Part shown: positions 33,688 to 41,977 of the stretch, piece after piece
Position numbering within the stretch: position 1 is the stretch's first letter
How the letters are laid out: every line of letters starts with the position of its first letter
Assembly: GCF_019711595.1 (NCBI RefSeq)
Contig: NZ_JAIGNR010000005.1
Coordinates: 1 to 64,000 of the forward strand
Length of the DNA: 64,000 bases
Reading direction: 5' to 3'
Origin: Qipengyuania sphaerica
GTDB lineage: Bacteria; Pseudomonadota; Alphaproteobacteria; Sphingomonadales; Sphingomonadaceae
Program-made: the position numbers and the translations under genes
The notes under the pieces: generated by a model
Databases searched by the model: none
The model's input: only the letters and a program-made list of their open reading frames with translations
What the model was told of the DNA's origin: nothing

Positions 33688-33761
33688 TGGAGGCCCGAGC
33701 CGGAATCGAACCGGCGTGCAAGGATTTGCAGTCCTCTGCGTAACCACTCCGCCATCGGGCC
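33688..33761 (-). tRNA. tRNA-Cys (anticodon GCA)
   Basis: A 74-base tRNA with encoded CCA. Acceptor GGCCCGA pairs with TCGGGCC, the anticodon loop CTGCAAA gives GCA, and the T loop is TTCGATT. It sits 20 bases upstream of tRNA-Thr on the same strand and the two are probably transcribed together. Confidence 0.96.
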
Positions 33762-33875
33762 TCGCCCGCGCCTCTCGGCATGGGAAGCGGCGCACTAGCG
33801 ATTCTCGTCCGCCAATGCAATCGCCTTACGTTACGTCAGTCTGGACGCAAACGAAATGGCGGGCAATGAGGGCGT

Positions 33876-34655
33876 ATGAGCATTGCCAGCCTCACCGATC
33901 CGATCACGCCTGAAGGCGGGAAAACTCGCTTCGAAAACCTCGACCACTGGATGCAGGGGCGCACTCTTTACGGCGGGGCTTCGGCGCTGATCGCGTATAC
34001 TGCAGCGACCCGCGCATTTCCCAACCTTCCGCCCCTGCGGGCCGGCCAGGTCGCCTTCGTCGCGCCCACCGGACCGGAAGTCGAATTGAAGCGGGAAATC
34101 GTGCGGCAGGGTCGCAATGTAGCGCAGGTGCGCAGCGAGTTGTGGTGCGAAGGTAAATGTACGCTGTCAGCCTTCTGGCTGTTCGGGACCGAGCGCGAGC
34201 CCAATGCACTGCACGCGGCAGCCGAGGTCGGTGACTGGCCCGGCCCGCCTGAAGAGGCGGAAGTCGCCATGAAAGGCAAGGGGCCGGCCTTCATCCAGAA
34301 CAATTTCGAGATCCGCCGCGCGCAGGAAGCCCGCGGGCCCGGAGCGCCCGTGGTACGGCGCTGGGCACGGCTGGCAGATCGCGAAGGGCTCGATCCCGTC
34401 AGCGAACTGATCCTGCTCGGCGACGTACTGCCGCCCGGCGCCATGCGGGCCATGAAAAGGCAGGGGCCGATCAGCTCGATCAACTGGTCCTTCAACCTGC
34501 TCGACACCAGCCCAACCACGCGCGATGGATGGTGGCTGTCCGAGAACGCGAGCCAGCACGCCGATGGAGGCTATTCGTCCGAGCGGCTCAGATTGTGGAA
34601 TGCCGATGGCCGTCAGGTCCTGGACGGAATGCAGAGCGTGGCGATCTTCGGCTGA
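33876..34655 (+). CDS. TesB-like acyl-CoA thioesterase family protein
   Basis: A 259-residue double-hotdog protein: the first hotdog contains GGASALIAYTAATRAFPNLPPLRAGQVAF and the second ends SSERLRLWNADGRQVLDGMQSVAIFG, the usual closing strand of TesB-like thioesterases. It probably hydrolyses acyl-CoA to fatty acid and CoA; chain length is not predictable. It is the first core gene beyond the tRNA pair and ends 6 bases before the convergent response regulator. Confidence 0.8.
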   Translation: MSIASLTDPITPEGGKTRFENLDHWMQGRTLYGGASALIAYTAATRAFPNLPPLRAGQVAFVAPTGPEVELKREIVRQGRNVAQVRSELWCEGKCTLSAFWLFGTEREPNALHAAAEVGDWPGPPEEAEVAMKGKGPAFIQNNFEIRRAQEARGPGAPVVRRWARLADREGLDPVSELILLGDVLPPGAMRAMKRQGPISSINWSFNLLDTSPTTRDGWWLSENASQHADGGYSSERLRLWNADGRQVLDGMQSVAIFG

Positions 34656-34661
34656 ACGCGC

Positions 34662-35018
34662 CTAGGCTGCTTCTTTCAGCAGATTGAGCAAGGAGGCCAC
34701 CACATCGTCGGCAGGGCGCGGCTTGGCGATTACCGGCGCATCGATCTCGCGCAGGTGTTCGCCGACGCGGTTGAGATCGCCGGTGTGGAGCACGAAAGGA
34801 ATGCCGTCCCGCAGCAGGCGGTTCGCAGTCGGCTTGCAAGTGACCCCGCGCCCGAGACTGACATCGAGGATTGCGCCCGCAATATTGCCCTTCTCGATGC
34901 AGGCGAGCGCTTCTTCATTATCGACCGCGGTAACGGCTTCGTGCCCCGCGTCTTCGAACGCGAATTTGAGATCCATCGCGATGAGGGGTTCGTCTTCGAG
35001 TACCAGGAACGTCTTCAT
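34662..35018 (-). CDS. single-domain response regulator next to the LOV kinase
   Basis: A 118-residue stand-alone receiver: VLEDEPLIAMDL (acidic pair), the phospho-acceptor Asp in AILDVSLG, the conserved Thr in LHTGD and the switch Lys in VIAKPRP. It starts 9 bases after the LOV histidine kinase gene, so it is the likely phosphate partner or sink of that kinase, similar to LovR beside LovK in Caulobacter. Without an output domain it must act by protein contact or phosphate competition. The PhyR-NepR-EcfG stress locus 16-20 kb away is a possible final target. Confidence 0.88.
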   Translation of the reverse strand: MKTFLVLEDEPLIAMDLKFAFEDAGHEAVTAVDNEEALACIEKGNIAGAILDVSLGRGVTCKPTANRLLRDGIPFVLHTGDLNRVGEHLREIDAPVIAKPRPADDVVASLLNLLKEAA

Positions 35019-35027
35019 CCGCAGCCC

Positions 35028-36107
35028 TTATGAGTTCGATACGGGAACGATGATCGTGGCCCGCAGCCCATCGCTCTCCCAGGATCTTTCGAGCATCCCG
35101 CGCGAATGCGAAAGCAGCGTATCGGCGATATCGAAGCCGGTGCCCGTTTCATCGGGCCCGCCGCTCAGCACTGGGCCGCCCCGCTCCTTCCATTCGATTT
35201 CAAGCGAATTGCGGCCAAGCTTGTCCTTCACATGCTTCCACGCGATGTCGACCGTTCCATTCTCGTTGGAAAGCGCCCCGTATTTGCTGGCATTCGTAGC
35301 CAGTTCATGGAGCGTGAGGCCGATTGCGGAGATGGCATTGGGCTCGGTGCGGACACCATTCCCGGTGAAGCGGATACGGTCACCTTCGGGATCGTAGGGC
35401 TGCAGCACAGAGCGGATCGCCTGGCCGACGTGGATCGTACCGAGCACCGCTTCGTCGAGCGTGGGTTCGTAGGATCGGCCAAGCGCCTGGATCCGCTCGT
35501 TGATCCTGCGCGAAACTTCGCGCGCGTCCATTGCGCGGCCAGTGATGTTAACGATGCCGCCGATGACGGCGAAGACGTTCTTCATGCGGTGCGAAATCTC
35601 GCGCGCCAGCGCCTTCGCATGGCGTTCCTCGGATCGCGACTGGTGGATGTCGGTGACGTCCCACTGGCTGCCGAAGAAATAGGTGAGCTTGCCGTTGGCG
35701 TCGTAAATCGGGCCGAGGTGGAGGGTGTTCCAGAAGGTCGACCCGTCCTTGCGGTAGTTCAGAAGTTCGACGACCACGACCTCTTCGGCACGGATGGCGT
35801 CGCGAATTTTCGACACCTGCGCCTGGTCCGTGTCGGGCCCTTGGAGAAAACGGCAATTGCGACCGAGGATCTCCTCGCTTTGATAACCCGTGAGCCGCTG
35901 GAACGCCTCATTGCAGAAAACGATCGGGTCGTCTTTCAAATTGGGATCGGTGAGGCATACGGCCATGCGGGTCTGCGCCATGGCCTGCTCGAACAGGAGA
36001 CCGCTGGCCCCTTCGAACCCCATGCCTCTCGCGCGGTCCGGGTGAACCGCATTATGAGCCTGGTGAGACGATCTCAACCGTCCGCGTTCATTGTCGCCTT
36101 CAGCCAT
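35028..36107 (-). CDS. LOV-domain blue-light HWE histidine kinase
   Basis: A 359-residue soluble kinase. The LOV domain (about 38-140) has the flavin-adduct cysteine motif GRNCRFLQG, followed by NYRKDGSTFWN and FFGSQWDVTD. The kinase core is of the HWE/HisKA_2 class: phospho-acceptor His in REISHRMKNVFAV, then LHELATNASKYGALS and IEWKERGGP with the WxE. Erythrobacter litoralis is known for short LOV-HWE kinases of this kind, and the length and order agree. Blue light should form a Cys-FMN adduct and change autophosphorylation. The start could also be 28 codons later (MGFEGAS). It is followed at once by a single-domain regulator. Confidence 0.92.
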   Translation of the reverse strand: MAEGDNERGRLRSSHQAHNAVHPDRARGMGFEGASGLLFEQAMAQTRMAVCLTDPNLKDDPIVFCNEAFQRLTGYQSEEILGRNCRFLQGPDTDQAQVSKIRDAIRAEEVVVVELLNYRKDGSTFWNTLHLGPIYDANGKLTYFFGSQWDVTDIHQSRSEERHAKALAREISHRMKNVFAVIGGIVNITGRAMDAREVSRRINERIQALGRSYEPTLDEAVLGTIHVGQAIRSVLQPYDPEGDRIRFTGNGVRTEPNAISAIGLTLHELATNASKYGALSNENGTVDIAWKHVKDKLGRNSLEIEWKERGGPVLSGGPDETGTGFDIADTLLSHSRGMLERSWESDGLRATIIVPVSNS

Positions 36108-36293
36108 GTCCGCCCGAATGCTCTCGCAAAAACTTCACGCCCGTAACGGCTTCAACTCGCCGGACCGCATTTGGGTCCGCACAGGCGAATATTCGCAATT
36201 GCGATACGCCGTGCAAGCACAGAGTCGGATCGAGTTGGGGATGCCTTGCCCCGGACCGAAATGATCCTCATCCTCCACCTGGACGGGACCTCC

Positions 36294-37109
36294 ATGCGCA
36301 AGACACAAGGACAAATGGGACGACTGCTGGCCTTGCTTTGTGCGGGTTCGGCGATTGTCGCGATACCTGCGCTGCGGGCACAGGATATCTTGCCCGAAGC
36401 ACGGCAGGCCATCATCCTCGATATCCCGGAGCCTCCATCGGGATGCGTAGAGCCTGCTGGCGAAGCGGAAGAACCTGAGGGCTTCCGGATGCCGACGACG
36501 GGCGCCGTCTTTACCCTGCCTCCCGTAGAAGACGACACCGCTTCGGAGCCCTGCGTCGACCCGGGGCCGCCGCCCCCGGTCCGTCCGCCGGCGCCAAGCC
36601 TGTTCCGCATGGTTGCCTTGCCCATCGGCAAGGGTGCGACTTCGATGCAGAAGTGGGAAGAAGCGCGCTCTTACGAGCTTGGCGGGATGTCGGGCCCTTG
36701 GGACGAGGTACTGTCGCAGGCCAATCGCGTGACTGGCGGCAATCCCGTTGCAATGATCAATACCTGGGTGAATTGGCGGGTTCGCTACGAGGACGACCGC
36801 GCCGGCGATGTCTGGTCGAGCGCCCCGACGACACTTACGCGCGGGTTTGGCGATTGCGAGGATTTTGCGCTCGCCAAGATGGCGCTCCTGCGCGAGCTGG
36901 GCATACCGGCCGACGATATGTACCTCGTGCTGCTGCGTGATCGCCAGAAGACCGACCACGCGGTGCTTGCGGTCAAGCAAGGTTCGCACTTCATGATCCT
37001 GGACAACCGCACCGACAAGGTGCTGCCGGCAACCATGGTGTTCGACTATACGCCGACCTTCGGGTTTTCGGGCCCGTTTGCCTGGACCTACGGCAAGCCC
37101 GCAAGCTGA
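36294..37109 (+). CDS. transglutaminase-like cysteine peptidase (BTLCP)
   Basis: A 271-residue exported protein. A signal peptide follows the chosen ATG at 36294 (MGRLLALLCAGSAIVAIPALRAQ). The catalytic triad of bacterial transglutaminase-like cysteine proteinases is visible: Cys in FGDCEDFALAK, His in KTDHAVLAV and Asp in ILDNRTD. This family (LapG-like) acts on periplasmic proteins such as adhesin anchors, but no LapD/LapA partner is seen here. A proline-rich stretch (PGPPPPVRPPAP) joins the leader region and the domain. Upstream in-frame ATGs exist but add residues before the signal peptide. Confidence 0.85.
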   Translation: MRKTQGQMGRLLALLCAGSAIVAIPALRAQDILPEARQAIILDIPEPPSGCVEPAGEAEEPEGFRMPTTGAVFTLPPVEDDTASEPCVDPGPPPPVRPPAPSLFRMVALPIGKGATSMQKWEEARSYELGGMSGPWDEVLSQANRVTGGNPVAMINTWVNWRVRYEDDRAGDVWSSAPTTLTRGFGDCEDFALAKMALLRELGIPADDMYLVLLRDRQKTDHAVLAVKQGSHFMILDNRTDKVLPATMVFDYTPTFGFSGPFAWTYGKPAS

Positions 37110-37115
37110 AGCGCG

Positions 37116-37916
37116 TCAGGCATCGGTGAATTTGGGCGCGCGTTTCTGCATGCCCGCCATCACAGCCTCGATCTGGTTGGGCCTGCGCATCACTCCGGCC
37201 TGCTCGACGCTTTCTTCCATCAGGATTTCGTCGCCGGACTTTTCCAGCATCGCGTCGGACAGCCGCTTCGCGCCGCGGATTGCTTCGGGATTTCGGTTGG
37301 CTATTTCATTCGCAATGTCGTTTGCCTTGCCGAGCGGGTTCTCGGTGACATGGGTAGCAAGGCCATATTCCTTCGCCTCCTCACCCGAGAATTCACGGTT
37401 GGTATAGACCAGCTCGCGAAGCACATCGTCGCGGACATTGCCGCGCCAGAGGTGATACCCGCCCATGTCGGGCACGAGGCCCCACTTCATTTCCATGATC
37501 GCCATGCGCGTCGCCGGGTGGACCACGCGAATGTCGGCACCGCTGGCAATCTGGAGGCCGCCGCCAAAGCAGACGCCGTGGACTGCCGCGATGACCGGTA
37601 CCGGGCATTTGCGCCAGGTCATGGCAACTTCCTGGAAGGTGTTGGCATTGCCATGCGTGCGCTCGGTCAGAGGCTTGCGCTCGCCATCGGGGGCGGCAGT
37701 GAAGCTGGAAATGTCGAGCCCGGCGCAAAACGCCCTGCCCTCGCCCGCCAGGACGACCACCCGAAGGCCTCTCATCTCGCGAAGCTTTTCGCCCGCCTCT
37801 ATGATCGCTTCGAACTGCGCGGGGTCCAGCGCGTTCATCTTGTCGGGCCGGTTGAAGCGGACCTGCGCAACGCCATTGTCGGCAAGGTCAATCGTAACGC
37901 GGTTCTCGGTACTCAT
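37116..37916 (-). CDS. enoyl-CoA hydratase/isomerase (crotonase) family protein
   Basis: A 266-residue crotonase-fold enzyme: VRFNRPDKMNALDPAQF at the N-terminus, the first oxyanion loop AGEGRAFCAGLDIS, and VHGVCFGGGLQIASGADIRV for the second. The position of the usual catalytic Glu is taken by residues of MKWGLVPDMGGYHL, so dehydration, isomerisation or another crotonase reaction is possible. The ATG at 37916 is the normal family start; the open frame continues upstream only by chance. It overlaps the upstream winged-helix gene by 29 bases, which suggests coupling. Confidence 0.88.
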   Translation of the reverse strand: MSTENRVTIDLADNGVAQVRFNRPDKMNALDPAQFEAIIEAGEKLREMRGLRVVVLAGEGRAFCAGLDISSFTAAPDGERKPLTERTHGNANTFQEVAMTWRKCPVPVIAAVHGVCFGGGLQIASGADIRVVHPATRMAIMEMKWGLVPDMGGYHLWRGNVRDDVLRELVYTNREFSGEEAKEYGLATHVTENPLGKANDIANEIANRNPEAIRGAKRLSDAMLEKSGDEILMEESVEQAGVMRRPNQIEAVMAGMQKRAPKFTDA

Positions 37917-38673
37917 GGGTCTGGGGAATCCTCGGCTGCTGTGCCCGCGTTTCCTGCGGTATCCGCTTCGCCGTGTCCACCCGCAGGTATTCCTGTCGGG
38001 GCAGGTGACCGATACAATAGCCGCCGCTTTCATGGGTGTGCACGATCCACCCGACATTGCTGATCGCCAGCTTGGCACGAAGCCGCGAGACATGGACTTC
38101 GAGCGAATTGGTCTCCGGTTCGTGATTGAGGCGCCAGACGTCGCGGAGCAATTCCTGCCTGCCCACCGGGCGATTTGGCGTTTCGGCAAGCCGCCAGAGA
38201 AGAGCAAACTCGCGCGGGTGCAGGCCGACCCATTTGTCATCCACCTGAGCATCGCGGTGAAACAGGTCGAGCGTGACCGGGCCGATGTGCTGCTGGCGCG
38301 GTATCTGGCGCTGCAGGCCCTCGAGTTTCAGCAGCCGCGCCGCCAGTTCGACCAGCGCCACCTGGGAGGACAGGGCATCTCCGAAGCCCTCGCCGATCAG
38401 CTGCGCGCGCACTTCGGGTTCTTCGACACCGACGACAATCACCGACTGCTTGCAGCCTACATCGCTCCAGTCCGAGCAGCGAAAGCCGATCCGCCAATCG
38501 AGCAGCGTTGGCAATCCCTGCGTGATTGAGCGCGACCGAAATTCGGACCGTAAGGTCCAGCCCAGTAGCCGCAAATCCCACCGGCCTGGCGGGGAAGGAG
38601 CGACCGACAACCATGTATATTCAGCAAGTTCCACGGGGGCTCTCCTTAGCCCTCCCGCCAGTGCGGTGCACAA
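37888..38673 (-). CDS. winged-helix transcriptional regulator with degenerate receiver-like N-terminus
   Basis: A 261-residue protein. The C-terminal half is an OmpR/PhoB-type winged helix (LHPREFALLWRLAETPNRPVG, LEVHVSRLRAKL, GGYCIGHL). The N-terminal half (about 60-125, with SVIVVGVEEPEVRAQLIGEGFGDAL) looks like the second half of a receiver fold, but no acidic pair and no phospho-acceptor Asp are apparent. It is therefore probably not controlled by phosphorylation. A short disordered tail (TRAQQPRIPQTHEY) follows. It overlaps the downstream crotonase gene by 29 bases. The true start may be internal. Confidence 0.75.
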   Translation of the reverse strand: MCTALAGGLRRAPVELAEYTWLSVAPSPPGRWDLRLLGWTLRSEFRSRSITQGLPTLLDWRIGFRCSDWSDVGCKQSVIVVGVEEPEVRAQLIGEGFGDALSSQVALVELAARLLKLEGLQRQIPRQQHIGPVTLDLFHRDAQVDDKWVGLHPREFALLWRLAETPNRPVGRQELLRDVWRLNHEPETNSLEVHVSRLRAKLAISNVGWIVHTHESGGYCIGHLPRQEYLRVDTAKRIPQETRAQQPRIPQTHEYREPRYD

Positions 38674-38730
38674 GCAGAAAGAGCTCAGGGATAAAATCCG
38701 GTGAACTACCTATAAGTAACTTTACCGGGG

Positions 38731-39939
38731 CTACCTCGCGTGGTCGATCTTCGGTGCGGATCCGTGGTCGGAGAGGAACTTCTTGATGTTGCGCGCAGCC
38801 TGGCGGATGCGCTGCTCGTTTTCGACCATGGCGATGCGGACATAGCCTTCGCCCTCCTCGCCGAAGCCGACGCCTGCTGCCACCGCAACCTCTGCATGCT
38901 GGAGCAGCTGTTTCGAGAATTCCAGACTGCCCATGTGTTCGAACCCCGGTGGCAGTTTGGCCCAGGTGAACATGCTGGCGGGCGGCGAGGGAATTTCCCA
39001 GCCGGCGCGGGTGAAGCTTTCCACCATCACGTCGCGGCGGTGCTGGTAGCGCAAGCGGTTCTGCTCGACCACGTCCTGCGGCCCGTTGAGCGCGGCGCAG
39101 GCGGCGGCCTGGATCGGTGTGAATGCCCCATAATCGAGATAGCTCTTCACCCGCGTCAGTGCGGCGATCAGCTTCTTGTTGCCGACGCAAAACCCAATTC
39201 GCCACCCGGCCATGGAGAAGGTCTTGGACATCGACGTGAATTCGACCGCCACATCCTTTGCGCCCGGCACCTCGAGGATCGAGCGGGTCGGCTTCCCGTC
39301 ATAATAGAGCTCGGAATAGGCAAGGTCTGATAGCACCCAGACCTCGTTGGCCTTGGCCCATGCGACCAGGCGCTCGTAAAACTCCAGATCCACGGTCTCG
39401 GCAGTCGGGTTGCTCGGGTAATTGACCACCAGCACCGTCGGGCGCGGCACGGTATAGGCCATCGCATTGTCGAGTGCGCGCCAGTAACGCTCGTCGGGCG
39501 TGGTCGGCACACTGCGGATCGTCGCGCCGGCAATGATGAAGCCATAGGTGTGGATGGGATAGGCCGGGCTTGGCGCGAGGATCACGTCGCCCGGTGCGCT
39601 GATCGCGGTGGCCATCGAGGACAGCCCCTCCTTCGAGCCCATGGTCACCACCACCTCGCTCTCGGGATCGAGTTCGACCCCGAAGCGGCGCTGGTAGTAA
39701 TTCGCCTGCGCGCGGCGCAGGCCGGGGATGCCCTTGGACTGCGAATAGCCATGCGCATCGGGCTTCGCCGCCACCTCGCACAGCTTGTCGATCACATGCT
39801 GCGGCGGCGGCTGGTCGGGATTGCCCATGCCGAGGTCGATAATGTCGCGCCCCGCCTGCCGTGCCGCGTGTCGCATCGCGTTGACCTCAGCGATGACATA
39901 GGGCGGCATGCGTTTGATGCGGTAGAATTCGTCGGACAT
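38731..39939 (-). CDS. alaC: pyridoxal-phosphate aminotransferase, AlaC-like
   Basis: A 402-residue fold-type I aminotransferase. MSDEFYRIKRMPPYVIAEVNAMRHAARQ, MGNPDQPPPQHV and YSQSKGIPGLR match the AlaC/alanine-forming transaminase group. NYPSNPTAE is the substrate-carboxylate region and SMSKTFSMAGWRIGF carries the PLP Lys. It probably makes alanine from pyruvate with glutamate. It is divergent from the PHA synthase gene across 134 bases. Confidence 0.85.
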   Translation of the reverse strand: MSDEFYRIKRMPPYVIAEVNAMRHAARQAGRDIIDLGMGNPDQPPPQHVIDKLCEVAAKPDAHGYSQSKGIPGLRRAQANYYQRRFGVELDPESEVVVTMGSKEGLSSMATAISAPGDVILAPSPAYPIHTYGFIIAGATIRSVPTTPDERYWRALDNAMAYTVPRPTVLVVNYPSNPTAETVDLEFYERLVAWAKANEVWVLSDLAYSELYYDGKPTRSILEVPGAKDVAVEFTSMSKTFSMAGWRIGFCVGNKKLIAALTRVKSYLDYGAFTPIQAAACAALNGPQDVVEQNRLRYQHRRDVMVESFTRAGWEIPSPPASMFTWAKLPPGFEHMGSLEFSKQLLQHAEVAVAAGVGFGEEGEGYVRIAMVENEQRIRQAARNIKKFLSDHGSAPKIDHAR

Positions 39940-40073
39940 TTAAGCTCCGTGGCGCGTAGTGATGTCATACTGATTACCTATTCATCGGCCACGCGCAAAC
40001 GGCATAGATGCATGGACGCGCGGAATATTCTAGGCTGGCGACAAACGCCGCTTGGCCGCGCTAAGGAGCGATA

Positions 40074-41954
40074 ATGACCGAAACGCCCGATCCCTTCACC
40101 AATCTCTACGAGCATCCGGCCAAGCTGATGCGCGCCATGTTCGCGCCGATGGCTGGCGCTGTCGACCCGGCGATGATGATGGGCGATGCGGCCATGAAGC
40201 CCGAAGACGCGCAGGCCTGGGCCGAAACGGGCACGAAACTGCAGACGCTCTGGGCGCAATACCAGGCCGAGCAGATGAGCAATCCGCAGGCACTGGTCCC
40301 CTATTTCGATCCCGCACGCTGGATGGCGCTGGCGACCGACTGGTACAAACAGATGCCCATCGCGCACGCCGAACAGCAAAAGGCGCTGTGGGATGAAGGC
40401 ATGGAGATGTGGAACTCCGTCCTCGGCCAGTACGGCCTCGGCCCCAAGGCCGGTGAGAAGGCAGGCGGGGAGGTTGAACTGCCGCGCAAGGACCGCCGCT
40501 TCGCCGACGCAAAATGGCGTGCACACCCGGCCTTTGCGCTGATCCACCAGACTTACCTCTTCCTTGCCGAGCGGGTCGAGGAAATGGCCGACAATATCGA
40601 AGGGCTGAACCCGCAGCAGCGCGAGCAGCTGCGCTTCACCACCAAGGCCATTACCGAGGCGGCGAGCCCGGCAAACTTCCCGCTGCTGAACCCGGTGGTG
40701 ATGGAGCGCACGCTCGAGACCAAGGGGCAGAACCTGGTCAAGGGGATGGAGCACCTGCTCGCCGACATGAAGCGCGGCCAGCTTTCGCACACCGACGCGA
40801 GCGCCTTCACGCTGGGCGAGAATATCGCAACCACACCGGGCAAGGTCGTGCACGAAACGCCGATCTACCAGCTCATCCAGTACAGCCCCACGACCGAGAA
40901 GGTTATGTCGACGCCGCTGGTGATCTTCCCGCCGTGGATCAACCGCTTCTACATTCTCGACCTCAACGAAAAGAAGAGCTTCGTGAAATGGGCAGTCGAG
41001 CAGGGCGTGACCGTCTTCATGGTCAGCTGGAAATCGGCCGATGCCAGCATGAAGGACGTCATCTGGGACGATTACGTCCGCGCACAGATCGACGCCATCG
41101 ACCATATCCGCGAACGGCTGGACGTGCCGAGCGTGCATGCGATCGGCTATTGCGTCGCCGGGACCACGCTCGCCGCTACACTCGCCTTGCTCCATCGCCG
41201 GGGCGAGGAGGACAAGGTCAAATCGGCCACCTTCTTCACCGCGCAGGTGGATTTCGAGAAAGCGGGCGAACTGCTCAACTTCGTCGATGACAACCAGCTC
41301 GGCACGATCAAGGCGCTCTCGCCCGACGGCTATCTCGACGGGCGTTATATGGCGGCGACCTTCAACCTGCTGCGCGGCACCGACCTGATCTGGAACTATG
41401 TCGTCAACAACTACCTGCTGGGCGAGGACTATCCGGCCTTCGACCTGCTGCACTGGAACGGCGACGTTACCAATCTGCCCGCCAAGTGGCACCAGCAGTA
41501 TCTGCGCGACCTCTACCGCGATAATCGGCTGGTCGAGCGTGATGCGCTGAGCGTCGACGACACGCCCATCGATCTTGGCCTCATCAAGACGCCGACCTAT
41601 GTCCAGGCGGGCAAGGAAGACCATATTGCCCCTGCCGAAAGCGTGTGGCGGATGAAGGAACACTTCACCGGCCCGCTCAAGTTCGTGCTCGCCGGGTCGG
41701 GTCATATCGCCGGTGTGGTGAACCCGCCCTCCTCGGGCAAGTACCAGTACTGGCTGAACGACGGTAACCCGCGCAACCTCGCCGAATTTCGCGAGGGCGC
41801 AGTCGAACACCCTGGTAGCTGGTGGCCCGACTGGATCGACTGGCTCCGCGAACAGGACAGCGAAACCGTCGCCGCAACGGGCAAACGCAAGCCCGGCGGG
41901 AAAGGTGACAAGGTGGTCGAAGACGCTCCGGGACGCTACGTCGCCACGCGTTGA
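40074..41954 (+). CDS. phaC: class I polyhydroxyalkanoate synthase
   Basis: A 626-residue PHA synthase of class I length. The N-terminal PhaC_N region precedes an alpha/beta-hydrolase core whose nucleophile box is GYCVAGTTLA (catalytic Cys). The catalytic Asp lies in the SPDGYLDGRYM to DLLHWNGD region, and the His in LAGSGHIAG. It polymerises 3-hydroxyacyl-CoA into storage granules. The gene order PhaC - VCBS protein - phasin puts it 1.2 kb before the granule protein. A GGAGCGATA sequence precedes the ATG. A long open frame on the opposite strand is only a high-GC shadow. Confidence 0.95.
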   Translation: MTETPDPFTNLYEHPAKLMRAMFAPMAGAVDPAMMMGDAAMKPEDAQAWAETGTKLQTLWAQYQAEQMSNPQALVPYFDPARWMALATDWYKQMPIAHAEQQKALWDEGMEMWNSVLGQYGLGPKAGEKAGGEVELPRKDRRFADAKWRAHPAFALIHQTYLFLAERVEEMADNIEGLNPQQREQLRFTTKAITEAASPANFPLLNPVVMERTLETKGQNLVKGMEHLLADMKRGQLSHTDASAFTLGENIATTPGKVVHETPIYQLIQYSPTTEKVMSTPLVIFPPWINRFYILDLNEKKSFVKWAVEQGVTVFMVSWKSADASMKDVIWDDYVRAQIDAIDHIRERLDVPSVHAIGYCVAGTTLAATLALLHRRGEEDKVKSATFFTAQVDFEKAGELLNFVDDNQLGTIKALSPDGYLDGRYMAATFNLLRGTDLIWNYVVNNYLLGEDYPAFDLLHWNGDVTNLPAKWHQQYLRDLYRDNRLVERDALSVDDTPIDLGLIKTPTYVQAGKEDHIAPAESVWRMKEHFTGPLKFVLAGSGHIAGVVNPPSSGKYQYWLNDGNPRNLAEFREGAVEHPGSWWPDWIDWLREQDSETVAATGKRKPGGKGDKVVEDAPGRYVATR

Positions 41955-41977
41955 TTCGCGTGCGGGAGGGAATTCGC

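Noticed and set aside
37917..38252. An N-terminal extension of the crotonase gene in the same frame
   Set aside because: The extension has no domain, lies over the winged-helix gene, and the usual crotonase start is the ATG at 37916.
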